This document shows positions 21,424-33,897 of a stretch of 64,000 bases of DNA, piece after piece. Positions within the stretch are counted from its first letter, which is position 1. The number at the start of each line of letters is the position of its first letter. Under the pieces are notes generated by a model, which worked only from the letters and a program-made list of their open reading frames with translations, made no database searches and was not told the DNA's origin. This DNA comes from Thuidium tamariscinum (lineage: Eukaryota; Streptophyta; Bryopsida; Hypnales; Thuidiaceae): assembly GCA_947034885.2 (NCBI GenBank), contig OX344758.2, positions 622,501 through 686,500 on the forward strand, given 5' to 3'. The position numbers and the translations under genes were made by a program.

Positions 21424-21806
21424 TGCTACCGACGTGGTCGGAGCACCACTTGGACCAAAAGATTTTTGGCCAAGTTTTGTTTAAGTTTTGTTGCTGAAAC
21501 TGTGAAGGCTTAGGGCCCCTTCATTAAGTATCATTTTCAACTTCTGTGTGAGAGGCTAAGCCTCAACTTCTTGCTGAAGACTATTCCGAGGAAATTTCAA
21601 GCATTGAGTGCCAAAGTTCAGTTAAACACTGTCATGTGTACCTCCTTTTGCGAATAAAATTCTTTGAATACTATTGGAGAACCCCCACACGGCGGAGCCA
21701 TAGCTTTCCCAATTAAGTTTAGGAAATACGGTGAACCTCTAACACACCTTAATTACTAAATTCGTAACTGGGACTTGAACAAATTCAAGTACAGGGGTGT
21801 GTCACA
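21424..21806 (+). mobile_element. LTR-A copy 1, right part
   Basis: It continues LTR-A beyond the hAT insertion. GGAGCACCACTTGGACC, TTTCAAGCATTGAG and GTCATGTGTACCTCCTTTTG have close counterparts at 35077-35365. The end is uncertain; TGTCACA at 21800-21806 would suit an LTR terminus. Fossil, non-coding here. Confidence 0.5.
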
Positions 21807-24800
21807 GTCCAAAAATATCATGTAAGTGAAATAGGAAGATAGTTTATAGAATAGTTCAAATTTTCGAAATTTTTAGGTTTTCGATATGGGAAAGGAAGAC
21901 ATTTAGAGTCTTTTCCATCCTAAGATCCGTCCAACCGGATTGACCAAGGGTAGTTTCCGGGCCGGATGCCCTCAGTGTCCGGAACGGATTCATCCGGAAG
22001 ATAGAGCGGATCTTAGGTGGATTGGGTGCAATCCGGATCGGATCCAAACTAGTTCCGGATGGACGGCACCTACGGGTCTACACCGCCGACCAATGGAAAC
22101 TAGCGTAACGGCTCGGGAACGTCGTGCCGTTCCGATGAGAACTGGGAATGCAGGATATCGACTGGTATATAAACCACTCCACCCCACTTCATTTTCCCTT
22201 TTCGATTTGGCAAATCGAGGTACGCTTGTGTGTAGGTTTTGGAGCGAGTATAGAGAGAGAAAGAGTGGTGAGCAGTAGAGATCAATTCCGGGTTTAGTTT
22301 AGGGTCGGTGCCGACCGCACCGACAGGTTCCGACTCGGGCGGAGAGATGGCGAGCTCTTCCAATCCGAAACGGATGGTGGTGACTGCCAAAGCAATTTCG
22401 CCGCTGATCCCTTCCGATCTGCAGCATCAGAAGGAGCTAGAGGATGATTTAGTCTTCTTAAGGTGTGAGGGTTTGATCTAGCGCCCGTGGAGCGTAAAGA
22501 GTGATGAGATGGTGCAGGAACTCCTCACGAGAGTTCCGAATCAATACCAGCTTACAATAAGGGGTAGACCGGGTTCCTAGTCGCCAGAAGTCTGGGCGGA
22601 AGTATACGGGTTTGAGAAAACCGGATTAGGTATGGCTCCCCGGACGGACAAGTTTGGCGCCTTGAGGTTCCGAAATCCGCCCCACCCGAAGGACGGATAT
22701 TCTGTTCCGGATTGCGAGAATGACCGGCATAGGCGGATGTTGGAATTCCTGATTTCCATCCTCTATCCGGAAAAACCTACCCGGATCACCGTGACAGTAG
22801 CGAACACCATTTTCAGATGCTTCGAGAAGTGGATAGTCAATTGGAGCTTAGTCATCTAGTATGTATTCAATTGACTAGCTGAACACGTTGGACGGGACAA
22901 GAACAGCCCTATCAACACCTACTTGTTCCATCTGTACCACCACAATGACGTATTGAGCGGACCGAAACTCCTCACCTATGAGATCGAACTTCAGATCTTG
23001 AAGTATGGCCTGATTGGGGAGTTGGACAAGGATCCGGAGGATCCGAAGGACAAGCGGATGGATGAAGAGCCTCAAGAGCAACAGCTAGCCAACCAGCCGG
23101 AACGGAGGTCGGAACAGAGGTCGGAACGAAAGAAAGTGACGATGCCGGATAAGAAGGGAATTCCAGACCCGGATCAACCCGAACCGACTCCGGGTAAGAA
23201 GAAGAAGGATCACTTTGACATCATCATCCGACACACCATAATGGCGCACACAGACTACCTAAGTCACTAGGGACTCCTCGAACAGATCTCCGTCAAGTTG
23301 GGTGGAGTAAAGATCGAGGACATTTCGAAAGCCCTGGACCATCTTCTGACTCAGGAGGTGTTACGGAAGAAGGACGAGGAGATCCAGAAGTGGGAGGACG
23401 AAGCCCGGATCCAGACGGATTGGATCCGGTAGGTGGAAGATCAGACCCAGGTGGCTGAGGCAGGACGGAAGAAGGCGGAAGAGGAGCGGAACGGGCTCCA
23501 GAGCACAATAAATTGGCTGGAAAGCGACTTTAGTGTCGCCAACGGCAAGGTGAGCGAGGCTACTACCCTGGTCCACAACCTGCAAGGGTTGGTGGCCCAG
23601 CCAGCGGAAGCAATGGTGAAGGCCCAACTCTTTTCCGCCCGGTTGCTGAAAGAGGGGCACGTCACCAGATCAAAGCTCCTCACCATCTTGGTGGATTACT
23701 AGGCCAAGATGGAAGGGGTGCTGAAGGAGATGAGGGCCTTGGTTTAAGCCCTTAATCCGAAAATGGGTGAGGGTCTTCCGAACCTGCTCAACCAGTAGGT
23801 TTACACTGAGTTCAGTCTCGGAGCACAAATACGGATGTCGTCGGATCGGAAACTCCTAGGTGACACGCTTGTCATGAAGAATCTCGTCGAACTCGGATCG
23901 GATCCGAAGACGGCCGAACCGTCAACAACCCTGATGGATCCGCCCACGAAGAGGACGACGCCTCGACTTGACCTGAAGATCCGGATGAAGGCCCTACAGA
24001 ATCCGGCCACGGAGAATCCGGTGAGGGAAGATCCGGACAAGTTCGCCCACATGAAAGAGCCGGACAAGGTTCCATACAACACACCGGTCATCCTGAATGA
24101 CTCGGATAAGGAAGACAATCCACCCCCCATCATCCGTAGCGAAGCTGGGGAGCCGAGCAGATTCCAGGGAGTAGAGCAGTCGGAGAGCTCGGAGGCGGAC
24201 TCGGATGAGACCTCAACGAAAGACAATGGAACGCCGCCAGCCCCGATTCAGAGGAGGCAGACCCGTTCCGCCACCAAGAAGACTCCACCCGCCAAGGCAG
24301 TGACGCGGAGGAGTTCAGTTCCGCCCGCGGGTACTACTTCGAAGCGAGTGCGTAAGTAGGACAGAGTAGGGTAGTTAAGTGTTCTTAGATTTTTGGACGG
24401 AAGTTTCCGGAACGGATTTCCCGGATGTGGGCCCCGATCCGGAACTTTAGGAACAACTAGCCGGACCTTTCTGGATAACCCGGTTGGGCCCCGATTGGTT
24501 GTTTCGGATTTTCTTTTGCTTTGTTGGCATTCCGTTTCTGTTTTTAGGCTTTGACTTTTGTTTTGATTTGGGCTTTTAAGGGGGCGGCAAGTTAGTTGGC
24601 CTGTCATTCCTTCCTAGCACATATTCATGTATTTCATTCCTTTCTTTAATTTGAGCCGACAGGTGAACATTCCAGCTCTGAATTTTGGGTTTGGGTTTCT
24701 CTTGGTGTGTTTGTTTGGGGTGTTGAGAGGTAAGAGGGACGGGTGAGGAGGAATCCGGATTCTTAGGCAACTGAGATATGAACTGAGTGACCAATTTTCG

Positions 24801-25750
24801 AGAGTTGGGGTCTTGACTCGTGAGTTTGAGCGTGGAGCCTTTAATTTGCCGGAACGGTGATCTAGTGTGAGTCCAGAAGCGACGTGGAGGAGGTTCTGGA
24901 ACCACAAGGGTGGATCCGTGCGGAGTTAAACAACCGCCATAGGAAAGTTTCCGTCCACCGGGAGGTCTGCCAACCATTGAGTCGATCCGCAGAACTAGGG
25001 AAGTACGTCTTTTCAGGCTTGGAGGTCTTTGGATCTGTTGTTGTAGTAAGGGTAAGTGAAGTAGCCTTGAGTGACCTGCTAACCGGATTGGCTCAGATCT
25101 ATCCGGAAAGTTGTGAGGATCCGAATCTACATGTACTGCAACATCGGATATATTTGAGTGTCTTGGTGTATTTAGTTGTTTTGTTTGAGAGAAGAGAGTG
25201 TGAGGTTTATGAGTGGTAAGTCCCTACCCACTACAAGAACATCGCAGAAATCCTTGTTAATTTCAACGCAACACGTCAAGTAGATTGTGTTGAGATTGCA
25301 TTGCTGAAAACGCAAGAAAACACTAAAAATGTAGAAAAAACGCAGAAAAAACGCAGAAAAACATAGAAAACGCATTTTTTCGTGTTTTTTTGGCGTTTTC
25401 AGCAACACAGTCTCAACACAATCTACCTGACATACTGCGTTGAAATTAATAGGGATTTCTTCTAGTGACCCCTCTAAAGATCAAGAAAGGACTCCCTGAG
25501 GGTAAAACAGGGGTATCTAAAACCGATAATCGAAGTGACGGAACCGGAATCCGGATTGAGACGGATCCGGGTGGAAGTGAAATCCGGATCCGGGAAGGGA
25601 ATCCGGGAATATTTGGGACTCGGATCCGGAGAAAGGTGACGGATCCAGAAGAGGAATCCGGAAACCAAGTGGTATTCCGGATTGAGAGTAGTAACTTGGG
25701 TGTTTTTGAGCTGGGAAACCTAGAAACCGGAAAACGCAACTACTAGTAAC
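21807..25750 (+). mobile_element. Broken Ty3-type LTR element segment with an extra ORF (CCGGAT-rich)
   Basis: A fossil rich in TCCGGA/CCGGAT codons. A TATATAAA promoter core lies near 22165, and a coding stretch from about 22347 to 24356 encodes a charged, coiled-coil-like protein ending in a basic RTRSATKK / SKRVRK tail. It shows about nine breaks. The stretch after it (24.4-25.75 kb) resembles 31.55-32.77 kb weakly and may be LTR. The protein is not gag or pol and may be the additional ORF that some Ty3 lineages carry. It is interrupted by a CACTA miniature (25229-25466). Age: old, judging by the decay. Confidence 0.45.
25229..25466. mobile_element. CACTA-type miniature foldback element (238 bp)
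   Basis: Ends CACTACAAGAA and TTCTAGTG, flanked by a 3-bp duplication ACC (25226-25228 and 25467-25469). Nearly the whole element folds back: the arms are about 85 bp, around an AAAACGCAG-rich centre. Three-base duplications and CACTA termini define the CACTA/En-Spm superfamily. No coding capacity. Confidence 0.8.
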
Positions 25751-26191
25751 GTCTGGAATCTCCTGGGACGATATTCCGTGTCATATTATCACGTTTGGGT
25801 GTGATAAAGGTGCTTTCTGCTAGACTGCGTGTACGACAGGGTGTATAGGCAAAATTTGCCAAACCATTCTAGTATTCCACGATTCGAATAGTTATTGAAG
25901 GCTTACAGTTTTAACCCAACCTCCACAAAACCATATCGTGGTGTTAGAATACTACTCTTACATTTGTTATGCTTGTCCAATAGAAACTAGCCAATTAGAA
26001 TTAGACCCCGTAACTAGTATTACCACCCAAAATCCACGACATTACGATAATTAGATTAGAAGATCCCGTGTTCATTTGAAACTTAGAAAAAACAAAAAAA
26101 ACAAAAATTAAATTTAAAGCAGCCAATGGCTGAGCAGCCAAAGGCCGACTGAGCGACACCGAGGGAGCCTAGGGGTATCGGAGCTTGGGGG

Positions 26192-29100
26192 CACTACAAA
26201 AAAACAGAAGTATAAATGATTGCAAAAAATGATTGAAAATGAGTCATTTCGGACCGAGATGACTGAAAAATGACTTTAGGCCTTGCAGTCATTGTGGACA
26301 AGACATTCTTTAAATGACTGCGGGTGTATTATCACCATCCATTTGGAAATTGGATGACTAATAGATGAATCTATCTAAAGGATAAAGAAATTTTACTTGA
26401 AAATTTTGTGAAAAAAGTGGGCAGCTGACCATTTTTGAGGGGATTTCACCTACGTGGCTGTCCACGTAGGTTAATTTATAAGTCATTTCTCAATCGCAAC
26501 ATAGTTGAAGTTTTGATGACATGCATGTCAGTGATTGTTCAGTTGTCAGGCAATCATTATTTAGTTGTCAGACAGTCTAACTGATGCTGACACGGACAAT
26601 GATGTCAGTAAAAATGAAGTCATATTTTAGTTGTGATATAGTTACGTTTAAGGGCGGGGTCTCTGACATGTGGCACTTAATATGAAGGGGGTTCTGAAGT
26701 TGCATCTTAGTCATTTTTTAGCCATTTTTGCTTTAGGGTGAGTCATATTCTAGTTATCTCTTCCTTCTTTAAAGTAGTCATTCTACAGTCACATATAAAT
26801 ATATTCAAAGTTCCACAATGATACACCATATGCCATACACATGCAATACACCATACAACTTATACAATACATCATATATAATATATCATGTACAATACAC
26901 CATACACCATATGCCATACATCATTTCAAAATCCACTTAATATGTGAATATGAATAGATGAAATGACAAGCCTTTTATAGAAGAAGGATAGTAGTAGGCA
27001 AGACAAAGCTTGTGGGATATGTAAAACACAGGAATTGCATTGTAAGTCATATTTTTAACCTGATTGAGGCATAGGAGACTAACTTTTTTCAAAAAACTTT
27101 GAACTAATTAAAGTTGGGGAATCAATCTCACTTTCATCTCCAAAAATTTGTTTTAGATTTTAAACCTCTAATCAAAAGTTATAAATAAAATTTGCTAAAA
27201 GGTTTGAAAAGGATTGGCACAAGGGGCCAAAGTAGTAGTAGAGTAGCTGTGTAGTAGTTCAAAAGTATTGAGTAGTCATTTGGTAGTTACAAGAAGTCAT
27301 TTGGTAATTACATGAAGTCATTTGGTAGTTACATGAAGTCATTTGGCAGTTGCACGAAGTCATTTTGTAGTAAAACTAAAGTAGTGGTGGTGGTATTTGC
27401 ACAAGGAAAAAATAGAACTTAACAAATGTCATTGAATTCATCTAAATATCTTATTGTATGTTTATTGGGACATTTAGTAATTCAAGTGTAAAGCATGTGA
27501 AGTGTTCAAAAGTAGTTCATTGACAATGGCACAAATTTTCAAAAGTCATTATTGGCATAATGGCATATTGATAGGAGTTTGAACAAATCATAAAAATGGA
27601 TCCTAAGGAAGAAATTTTTTTAATGCTAACAAAGACAAAGGCCACTTGTAATGCATCATTTCCAAAAAAAAAACAAATTAAAGTATTCTATTGGAAATTT
27701 TTTTTAAAAGAAAATGAAGAAGATAAACAAAGAGTAGAATTATTGGAAAGACTAAAAGAAAAGTTATTAGCTCAAGAAAGGTATTAGGATATGAGTGTTA
27801 AAAAATCCTAAATCAAATGAGTATAGTTGCATCCTAGTAATTTTAAAATGATTGTTGTCTATATTAGCATATTGTCTTTACTACAAGAAAATAGGGGGAT
27901 AATTAAATGACTTGTCTACAATGACTACATTGGCAACAATGACTACAAAATGACTACAAAATGACTATTTTGCAGTCATTGTTGTTGGTGCAGTCATTGT
28001 GAACAAGTCATTTATCCCCCCATTTTCTTATAGTGCTTTTCCATCTTGAGAGCAAATTTTTTTAGCATGGCCCTACAAAAGACTTTGTAGTAATTCTTAA
28101 GTTGTATAGTAGTGAAGTACAATTACATCCTTGGGAAGCTCACTTAGTGTATCTCTCGTAAATCATGTACGAACAAGTCATTTTTAGACTCTTCAAATAT
28201 ATATATTTTTTAATAAATTATAATTTCAAACTATAATTTTGAGCTTTGTCCAATAATGACTATAGATTTCTATTGCCAAAAAATACCATACACCATACAC
28301 TATATGCCCAACTCAAATAATGTATGAAATGATTTCTAGAATAAATTGAGAAATGAACTAAAATGGCACAATTGGGTGATTGCAAGAAACACCGATCCTA
28401 TTTCCCGTCACAATTGGAGTGATGTTGTTCTTTTCTGCTATAACTTTTGAATTAAAATATTCAAGAATATGAAATAATTATTGGACCTCTCTAACTTGAT
28501 GGTTTTTACATCCCTTATTTTTCAGAAATTAAAAAATATCATTTTATATTTAAAATTATTTTTTTGTTAATTTATCACAAACTATGGTTTAGGGGTTTTT
28601 ACTACGTTAGGAGTACCCAAATTTAATGATCTAAAGTTGAAATTTTCATAGTGAATTTGCATAGTAGGAAAGCATATTCCTATGGAAGGAAATCTAAAAA
28701 TACATTATTTTATGTCCTCTACATGCAAACAATACTCCCATTGCATGCAATTTTTGACCATTGATAATAGAGTTGAGATTATTTTTTTGGTGAAATGTCA
28801 TCACCATCAACTTTTTCCAAATGAAAAATTTTTAGATTCAAGAAAAATAAATTTTCCTATTTTTTACAAATTAAAATGTAAATACGCCCATTTTCATGTG
28901 ATTTTCCACTTTTCTAGTTCTCCTACTTGAAGAATTTTCCTAAGCTTTTCCTTCATAGGATACCTTCTTCTTTAAGGTTTATACATTAGACATATTTTTC
29001 ATATTTTTTTAAATTTTATTTTCTAATTAAATAGTACTCCCAAAGAAAACAGCGTTCATTTCCAAAATGCTACGAAAAATGGACGGTGTTTCTTGCAACG

Positions 29101-29807
29101 ACCCAATTAACAATTCAAATTTTTCTTGAGGATACATTTAGATGACCATTGCATCAATAATGAAGAAAAATGAACTTCCAATAGAGAGTTAGTTTTAGAA
29201 TTAAAAAATAAATTAGACCATTTTTTCTTGTATAAAATAGGGGTGTGAAATTATTTTCAGCTCTACAATGTTTTTCATATCATGCCCATCTTTAGAGCAA
29301 AAAATTACAACATGACCCTACAAAAGACCTTGCAGTCATTTTAGAGTCACACAATCGTAAAGTACAATCGCATTTTAGTAGTCTTAGAACAATTTCCATC
29401 CACATCAGCAAATTGCCCTGCCTGTCCTTGGCTTAAAATATAGAGGTATAGCCTTTTTGTAACCCTTTAGTCATTTTCGAGTTGTGAAGTAGTGAAATTA
29501 ACTTACAATCAATAACTATATCATACTCATTAATCACTCTAACATCTACGTTGATTTTTTCCTTCCTTTTGTGCTCTTGTTGATGGCAATCTGAATGAAA
29601 AAATGTAGATGAATTTTACTGTCTATCATGTCTTCATCTGCTAGTCGCACTCATGACTGAAAAATGACTGAAAATGACTAGGATTGTATAAATTCAGTTG
29701 GGTTGGTGCAATTACAAAGGTACCAGTCACTATTTAGTCAAACCGGACATTTAGTCATTTCTGAGTCATCCCTCTACAGTCATTTATATCCCTCTTTTTT
29801 TGTAGTA
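26192..29807. mobile_element. Non-autonomous CACTA element (3.6 kb)
   Basis: The left end is CACTACAAAAAAACAGAAG. The right end, read inward, matches it except for the terminal base, and it is flanked by GGG on both sides. The subterminal DNA is full of TGACT/AGTCATTT motifs in both orientations (for example repeated AGTCATTTGGTAGTTAC at 27280-27370), as expected for CACTA transposase binding. No transposase frame is present. A miniature relative is nested at 27879-28035. Confidence 0.7.
27879..28035. mobile_element. CACTA miniature nested in the larger CACTA element (157 bp)
   Basis: Almost perfect foldback: TACTACAAGAAAATAGGGGG at the left pairs with the right end finishing CTTATAGTG, and CTT is duplicated on each side (27876-27878, 28036-28038). 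It shares the ATGACTACAAA subterminal motif with its host, so both probably used the same enzyme. Confidence 0.75.
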
Positions 29808-30916
29808 GGGGTTATCAAGCTGGCTGAGCAGCCAAGGCCGACTGAGCGGCAACTAGGACTGGGGAGTCGGGAGCTGGCTGGGGAGTCGGGAGTCTGAGTC
29901 CAGCGATTAGACACAAAACTTGGTGAGTTCAACTCACAGATCCAAAATCACAAAAACTTGATTTTACAAAAAATCATTGGATTGGCAGTTGTAGCTACAA
30001 CCCCACAACTTTCTTTTGATTTTCATGCAGAATCTAGTTCTTGAGATCTCACAAAATTCTTCACTAAACTCCATTCAATATTCCATCACCATAGCCACAT
30101 CTCTCTCAAAACATTGCAAAAAACATCTCCAAGCAAGAATAAGAGAAAAGGGAGGGAATTAAGAGAGCTTAAGGTGATGGGATACTCGCATGTGAGTCAT
30201 TTACATTAAAAAACTAATTTTTTAAGGAATAACACTATTGAGTTTGATACTTATTCTTGGGGGTTGATCCTTGAGAATAAAAAAACAATTTCCTTAGAAT
30301 ATTACTATTGCAATTTATTCTTGTTCTTTAGGAATGTTCTACATTCTTTGGTAGTTAGTCATTAATTAAATTCTTGGAAGATTTGGATTTTGTTGGTTTT
30401 GTTTCATTAGGCCTAATAAGCCAAAAAATAAATAAATTAACAACCAGTTTCTTTGGGAATTAACGGAAAATTAAAATTAATTGGATTTGAAAAGATTTGA
30501 TGATAGTTCTAAATTAATTCACCTAATAAGCCAAAAGGGAAAAGGACAAATTGACAACTAATTTCTTTAAGATTTAGGAAGGATTTTAAAATTAATTGGA
30601 TTTGAAAGGATTTAGTTAGAATTTTAGATTCTTTCCTAATATTCAAAATTAGAATAATAAGAAAAAAAGAAAAAAACAAACCATAATGGAATTTAACAAT
30701 TCAACTAAAATTCTCCATTGATTTTTTAGAATAAATTCATTTGCCAAGGAATTAATCAAGTAAGTAGACTAAGTTAATTGTGGTATTTTCCAATTACCGG
30801 AAAATTATGAATAAAAGGAAAATACACAAATAAATTAGAACTATATCACCTTTAGTTTTTGCTTTCAACCAGGACAGGCTTAATTGATCACGAACTTGAG
30901 AATTATTATGGATTAG

Positions 30917-31012
30917 ATGGAGAGCCAGGATGATTTCAATGGAGAGATCGTGGGAGACTATCTGCACATGATGATGTTCGACAACGAGACTATGGAAATT
31001 TACGCGGAGGAG
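30917..31012 (+). CDS. 96-bp open exon in R2 copy 1
   Basis: A 32-codon frame starts ATGGAGAGCC and runs to GAGGAG directly before GTAAAC, a plausible splice donor. The peptide is acidic (DDFNGEIVGDYLHMMMF, TMEIYAEE). It is matched by 37046-37141 without indels, whereas the flanking repeat has many. A two-codon upstream frame (ATGGATTAG) overlaps so that its stop adjoins the start codon, also in both copies. No known protein family recognised and no downstream exon identified. Confidence 0.3.
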
Positions 31013-31072
31013 GTAAACCGATCCCATTTGATTTTTATTCTCATTGTTTTATTACTCAATTTCTTTTTCACT

Positions 31073-33897
31073 ACAAGAGAAAGAGGTATTGTCGCAACCT
31101 GGAAAGTCATCTTTAGTCTAGAAAGTATAAATTAGGTATTAATTCTTTTGATTTGTCATATAAATTTGTGATTTACTAGTCTAAATCCAGATTTATAGTA
31201 TAGTAATGAAAACCGGAAGATCGGGAAACAGTAAAGAGAGAAATTTGCTAAGAGAGAAATTTTCTTTTTACCGGAACTGGAACCGGAATACCTCTTTGGA
31301 GGAAGAGGAGGTTGAGGAGTCCACCTCTGAGTCAGGAAGCGAGGAGTCAAAACCGGATTCGGATTCGGATGCCAAGTTGGCCATGACAAGGAAGATCAAG
31401 GCCCAATTGAAGGCCAAATCCACTCAGGCGAGGAAGCGCAACAACACTTCCGGTTCTGCCCAGAAACAGTCATCAAGGAAGGGCGCCGCCAAGACGGGAG
31501 AGACTCCAGAGAAGCGGCCAAGGAAATAGGTTTAGGGTTAGGTACAACAGTAGGTAGGCAGCTGAAAACCTAGTTTTTGGTAGAAAGAACTTTTCAAGTT
31601 GTTTTTAGGTGAGTAGGTAAGCTTGACTTCACTGGATTCGGATTTTTCGGATCTGAGATCCACTTTTTACGGACAGTGCTGGCTGTCAGTCGAAGTCAAC
31701 TGAGAGTAGGATAAGGCGAATGACACGTGTCATTCCCTTGTGGTTGGCTTGGATTTCTCTTGGGCTGTAGTTTCCCTTGGGTTGTAAAGTATTTAGGTGT
31801 TAGTTTTCAGTTTGTTAGTGTGCATTTTCATACCTTGTTTTCTTAGCATTGTGCAATTCAAATCAACTTTTCTGGTTCACATTGAGGTGGCAACGTGTAT
31901 TCCAGTGGGTGACCCTCTTGGTGTATGTTCTGTAGAGTTGCAGGAGTAGGTAGGGAGAGAGTGTGCCCGGATATTGGGTTTATCCGGATTCTTGGGAGAG
32001 TAAGTGCAATCTGTGTGTGATGGTGGATTCCTGATCCCTCGGTGCAATCGGTTCTGATTTTTCCGTTATCTGAAGATAGTCCCAATCACTTGGAGCTATA
32101 GTCGTGGATGATTCCGAACAACTCCAGTTCAAGTGGTAGACAGGTTCTTTGGTAACCGGAAATGTGTAGGGAAGGTGACGACTTTTCAATCCACCCGTCC
32201 CGGATTCTGCCCAGAGTTTAGACTAACCCAGTAGGCCGTCGTTGTAGTTTAAGTTAGATTTTGATTGAATTTCCTTGCGTAACCTGCTAGGCCAGATAAC
32301 TATTTGGTTTAATTGTGAGGGAAACTAGGTTGAATAGGATTGATGTTGTTTTGTCATTTTCTTTATTTAAGTAGCACTCTTGACACTCTAAAACGCAGAG
32401 GGTAGGTTGTAAGCTTCCTTTCTTAATCACAATACGTAGATCCCTCTTTGTTCAGAGGTTAAACTCGATTCCGGACATTGGTTACTGGGAAAAACCGGAA
32501 AGTATTTTAGGATGTAGAAGAGCTGGACTTACTACCCACTCTCTGTTCCGGTTTGGATTCTGTAAGTTTGTAAATAGGGGAGTCTGTAGAGTTTTAGAGT
32601 ATGATAAGGTAAGTTTAGATAAGTGTGCTTGGGATTTTTGTGGTAATCCTTGTTCTGATTTCCGGATATTAGTCATCTGGCAACCAAATCTTTGTGGGAA
32701 CAATAAACGAGTCACTTTAGGGCCATTTCCGGTCTTAGAGAAGCAACTTGACTTTCCTGTGCTACGACACGGAAAAGTGGCGCCGCTGCCGGGGATTTGA
32801 AGACTCAAATTTCTTGTTTCCGGTTATTTCAATAGGTAGCCACAGAATTAGAATTTGTTGATAGGTGTAGTACCTGTGGTTGTTTGTCTGTTTACTGAAG
32901 GGGTCAGATTCTTGTATTGATTGAGAGAGTTTCCTATGAACCGATCAGAGAAGGGAGGAACTTCGGAAAGAAAGTCTACTCGGCTTAGGAAAGGGGAAAT
33001 TCCGGAATGTACTCTTGCAGGGGTAAACGTAGAACCAAGGTTACGACCTATCTTTGTAGATAACGAAAGTCCTTTGTTAGAAAGAGTAGAAGTGTTAGAG
33101 GTAGAGGTAGAAACTACACCTCGGGATCCTATCCCGATATTTGTTGAGGAGGTTCCGGTTAGTCCAGACGTGGAAGAAGAACCGAAACGCTCGAATCAGA
33201 AGAAGACACAATGGTAGGATCCATGCGTTTAAAGTATAGTAAGTTTAAAGGGGATTTCCATGATAGTTTTCTTGAGATTCCGATCTATAGTTGGGGTCAT
33301 TACAGATTTATAGGAATTCATCTTTTATCATAGGGCTATTGGATAGAGTAGTTCAGCTGGTATATAGAGTAGAATATTGTAGCTCTACCTAGATTAGAAA
33401 AATATATAGAAATAGGGACAGAACTAGAAAAATTGCTAGAAGGGAAATACGGCAGGAACTGGATTCAAGTGATTCTAATCACTCTGATAAATCCGGAAGA
33501 GCTCAACCCATAGCAATCATTCTCAGAAAATGGGGTACAACCCAGGAAAAATCCAGAGGATATCAGTGACGAGGTTAGACAAAAACTTAGAAATTCCAAA
33601 TCCATTGGATTTGATGAGAAGTTCCAGTTTCCGGTTTACCCACTTCACTACGGGAGGTCAGGTTTACTGACATCCCAATATTCATTGAACCTGAAGGAAG
33701 GGAGAATGAATATGGTATTTTGCAGGACATCAAGGATCAGATGGCCAATGTTACTGTTAGGCAACTTCTACATGATAATGCCAACTATCAAAAGCTGATC
33801 CGGAATGCCTAGACCAAGAGGAGGAACCAATGATTTAAGCTTCCAAGGGTAGGAGTCAACTCTGGATAGATTAAAGACTGTGAATCTCCAGAATTGG
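31073..33897 (+). mobile_element. Broken Ty3-type element: ORF tail, LTR, primer-binding site, gag region
   Basis: In order: a basic, Ser/Lys-rich ORF tail (about 31206-31529) like the one at 24.3 kb; a likely LTR (about 31.6-32.77 kb); a primer-binding site TGGCGCCGCTGCCGGGGA at 32778-32795, the type common in plant Athila/Tat-like Ty3 elements; then gag beginning near 32936 and a gag-protease region to about 33.89 kb. The coding part shows roughly six or more breaks. It is cut off by LTR-A copy 2. An ORF tail before the LTR and gag after it suggest tandemly joined elements sharing one LTR. Old fossil. Confidence 0.55.

Larger units (their letters stand above)
25751..31072 (+). repeat. Repeat R2 copy 1 (split by the 3.6-kb CACTA element)
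   Basis: The parts 25751-26191 and 29808-31072 match 35520-37200. The strongest match is 30340-31060 with 36360-37190, including GTTAGTCATTAATTA and the short exon. A GCTGAGCAGCC / GGCCGACTGAGCG block stands on both sides of the CACTA insertion. The nature of R2 is unclear: it could be the leader of an LTR element or of a duplicated host gene. Confidence 0.5.

Noticed and set aside
31073-31210. CACTACAAGAGAAAGAGG as the start of another CACTA element
   Set aside because: No matching right end or 3-bp duplication found within several kilobases.
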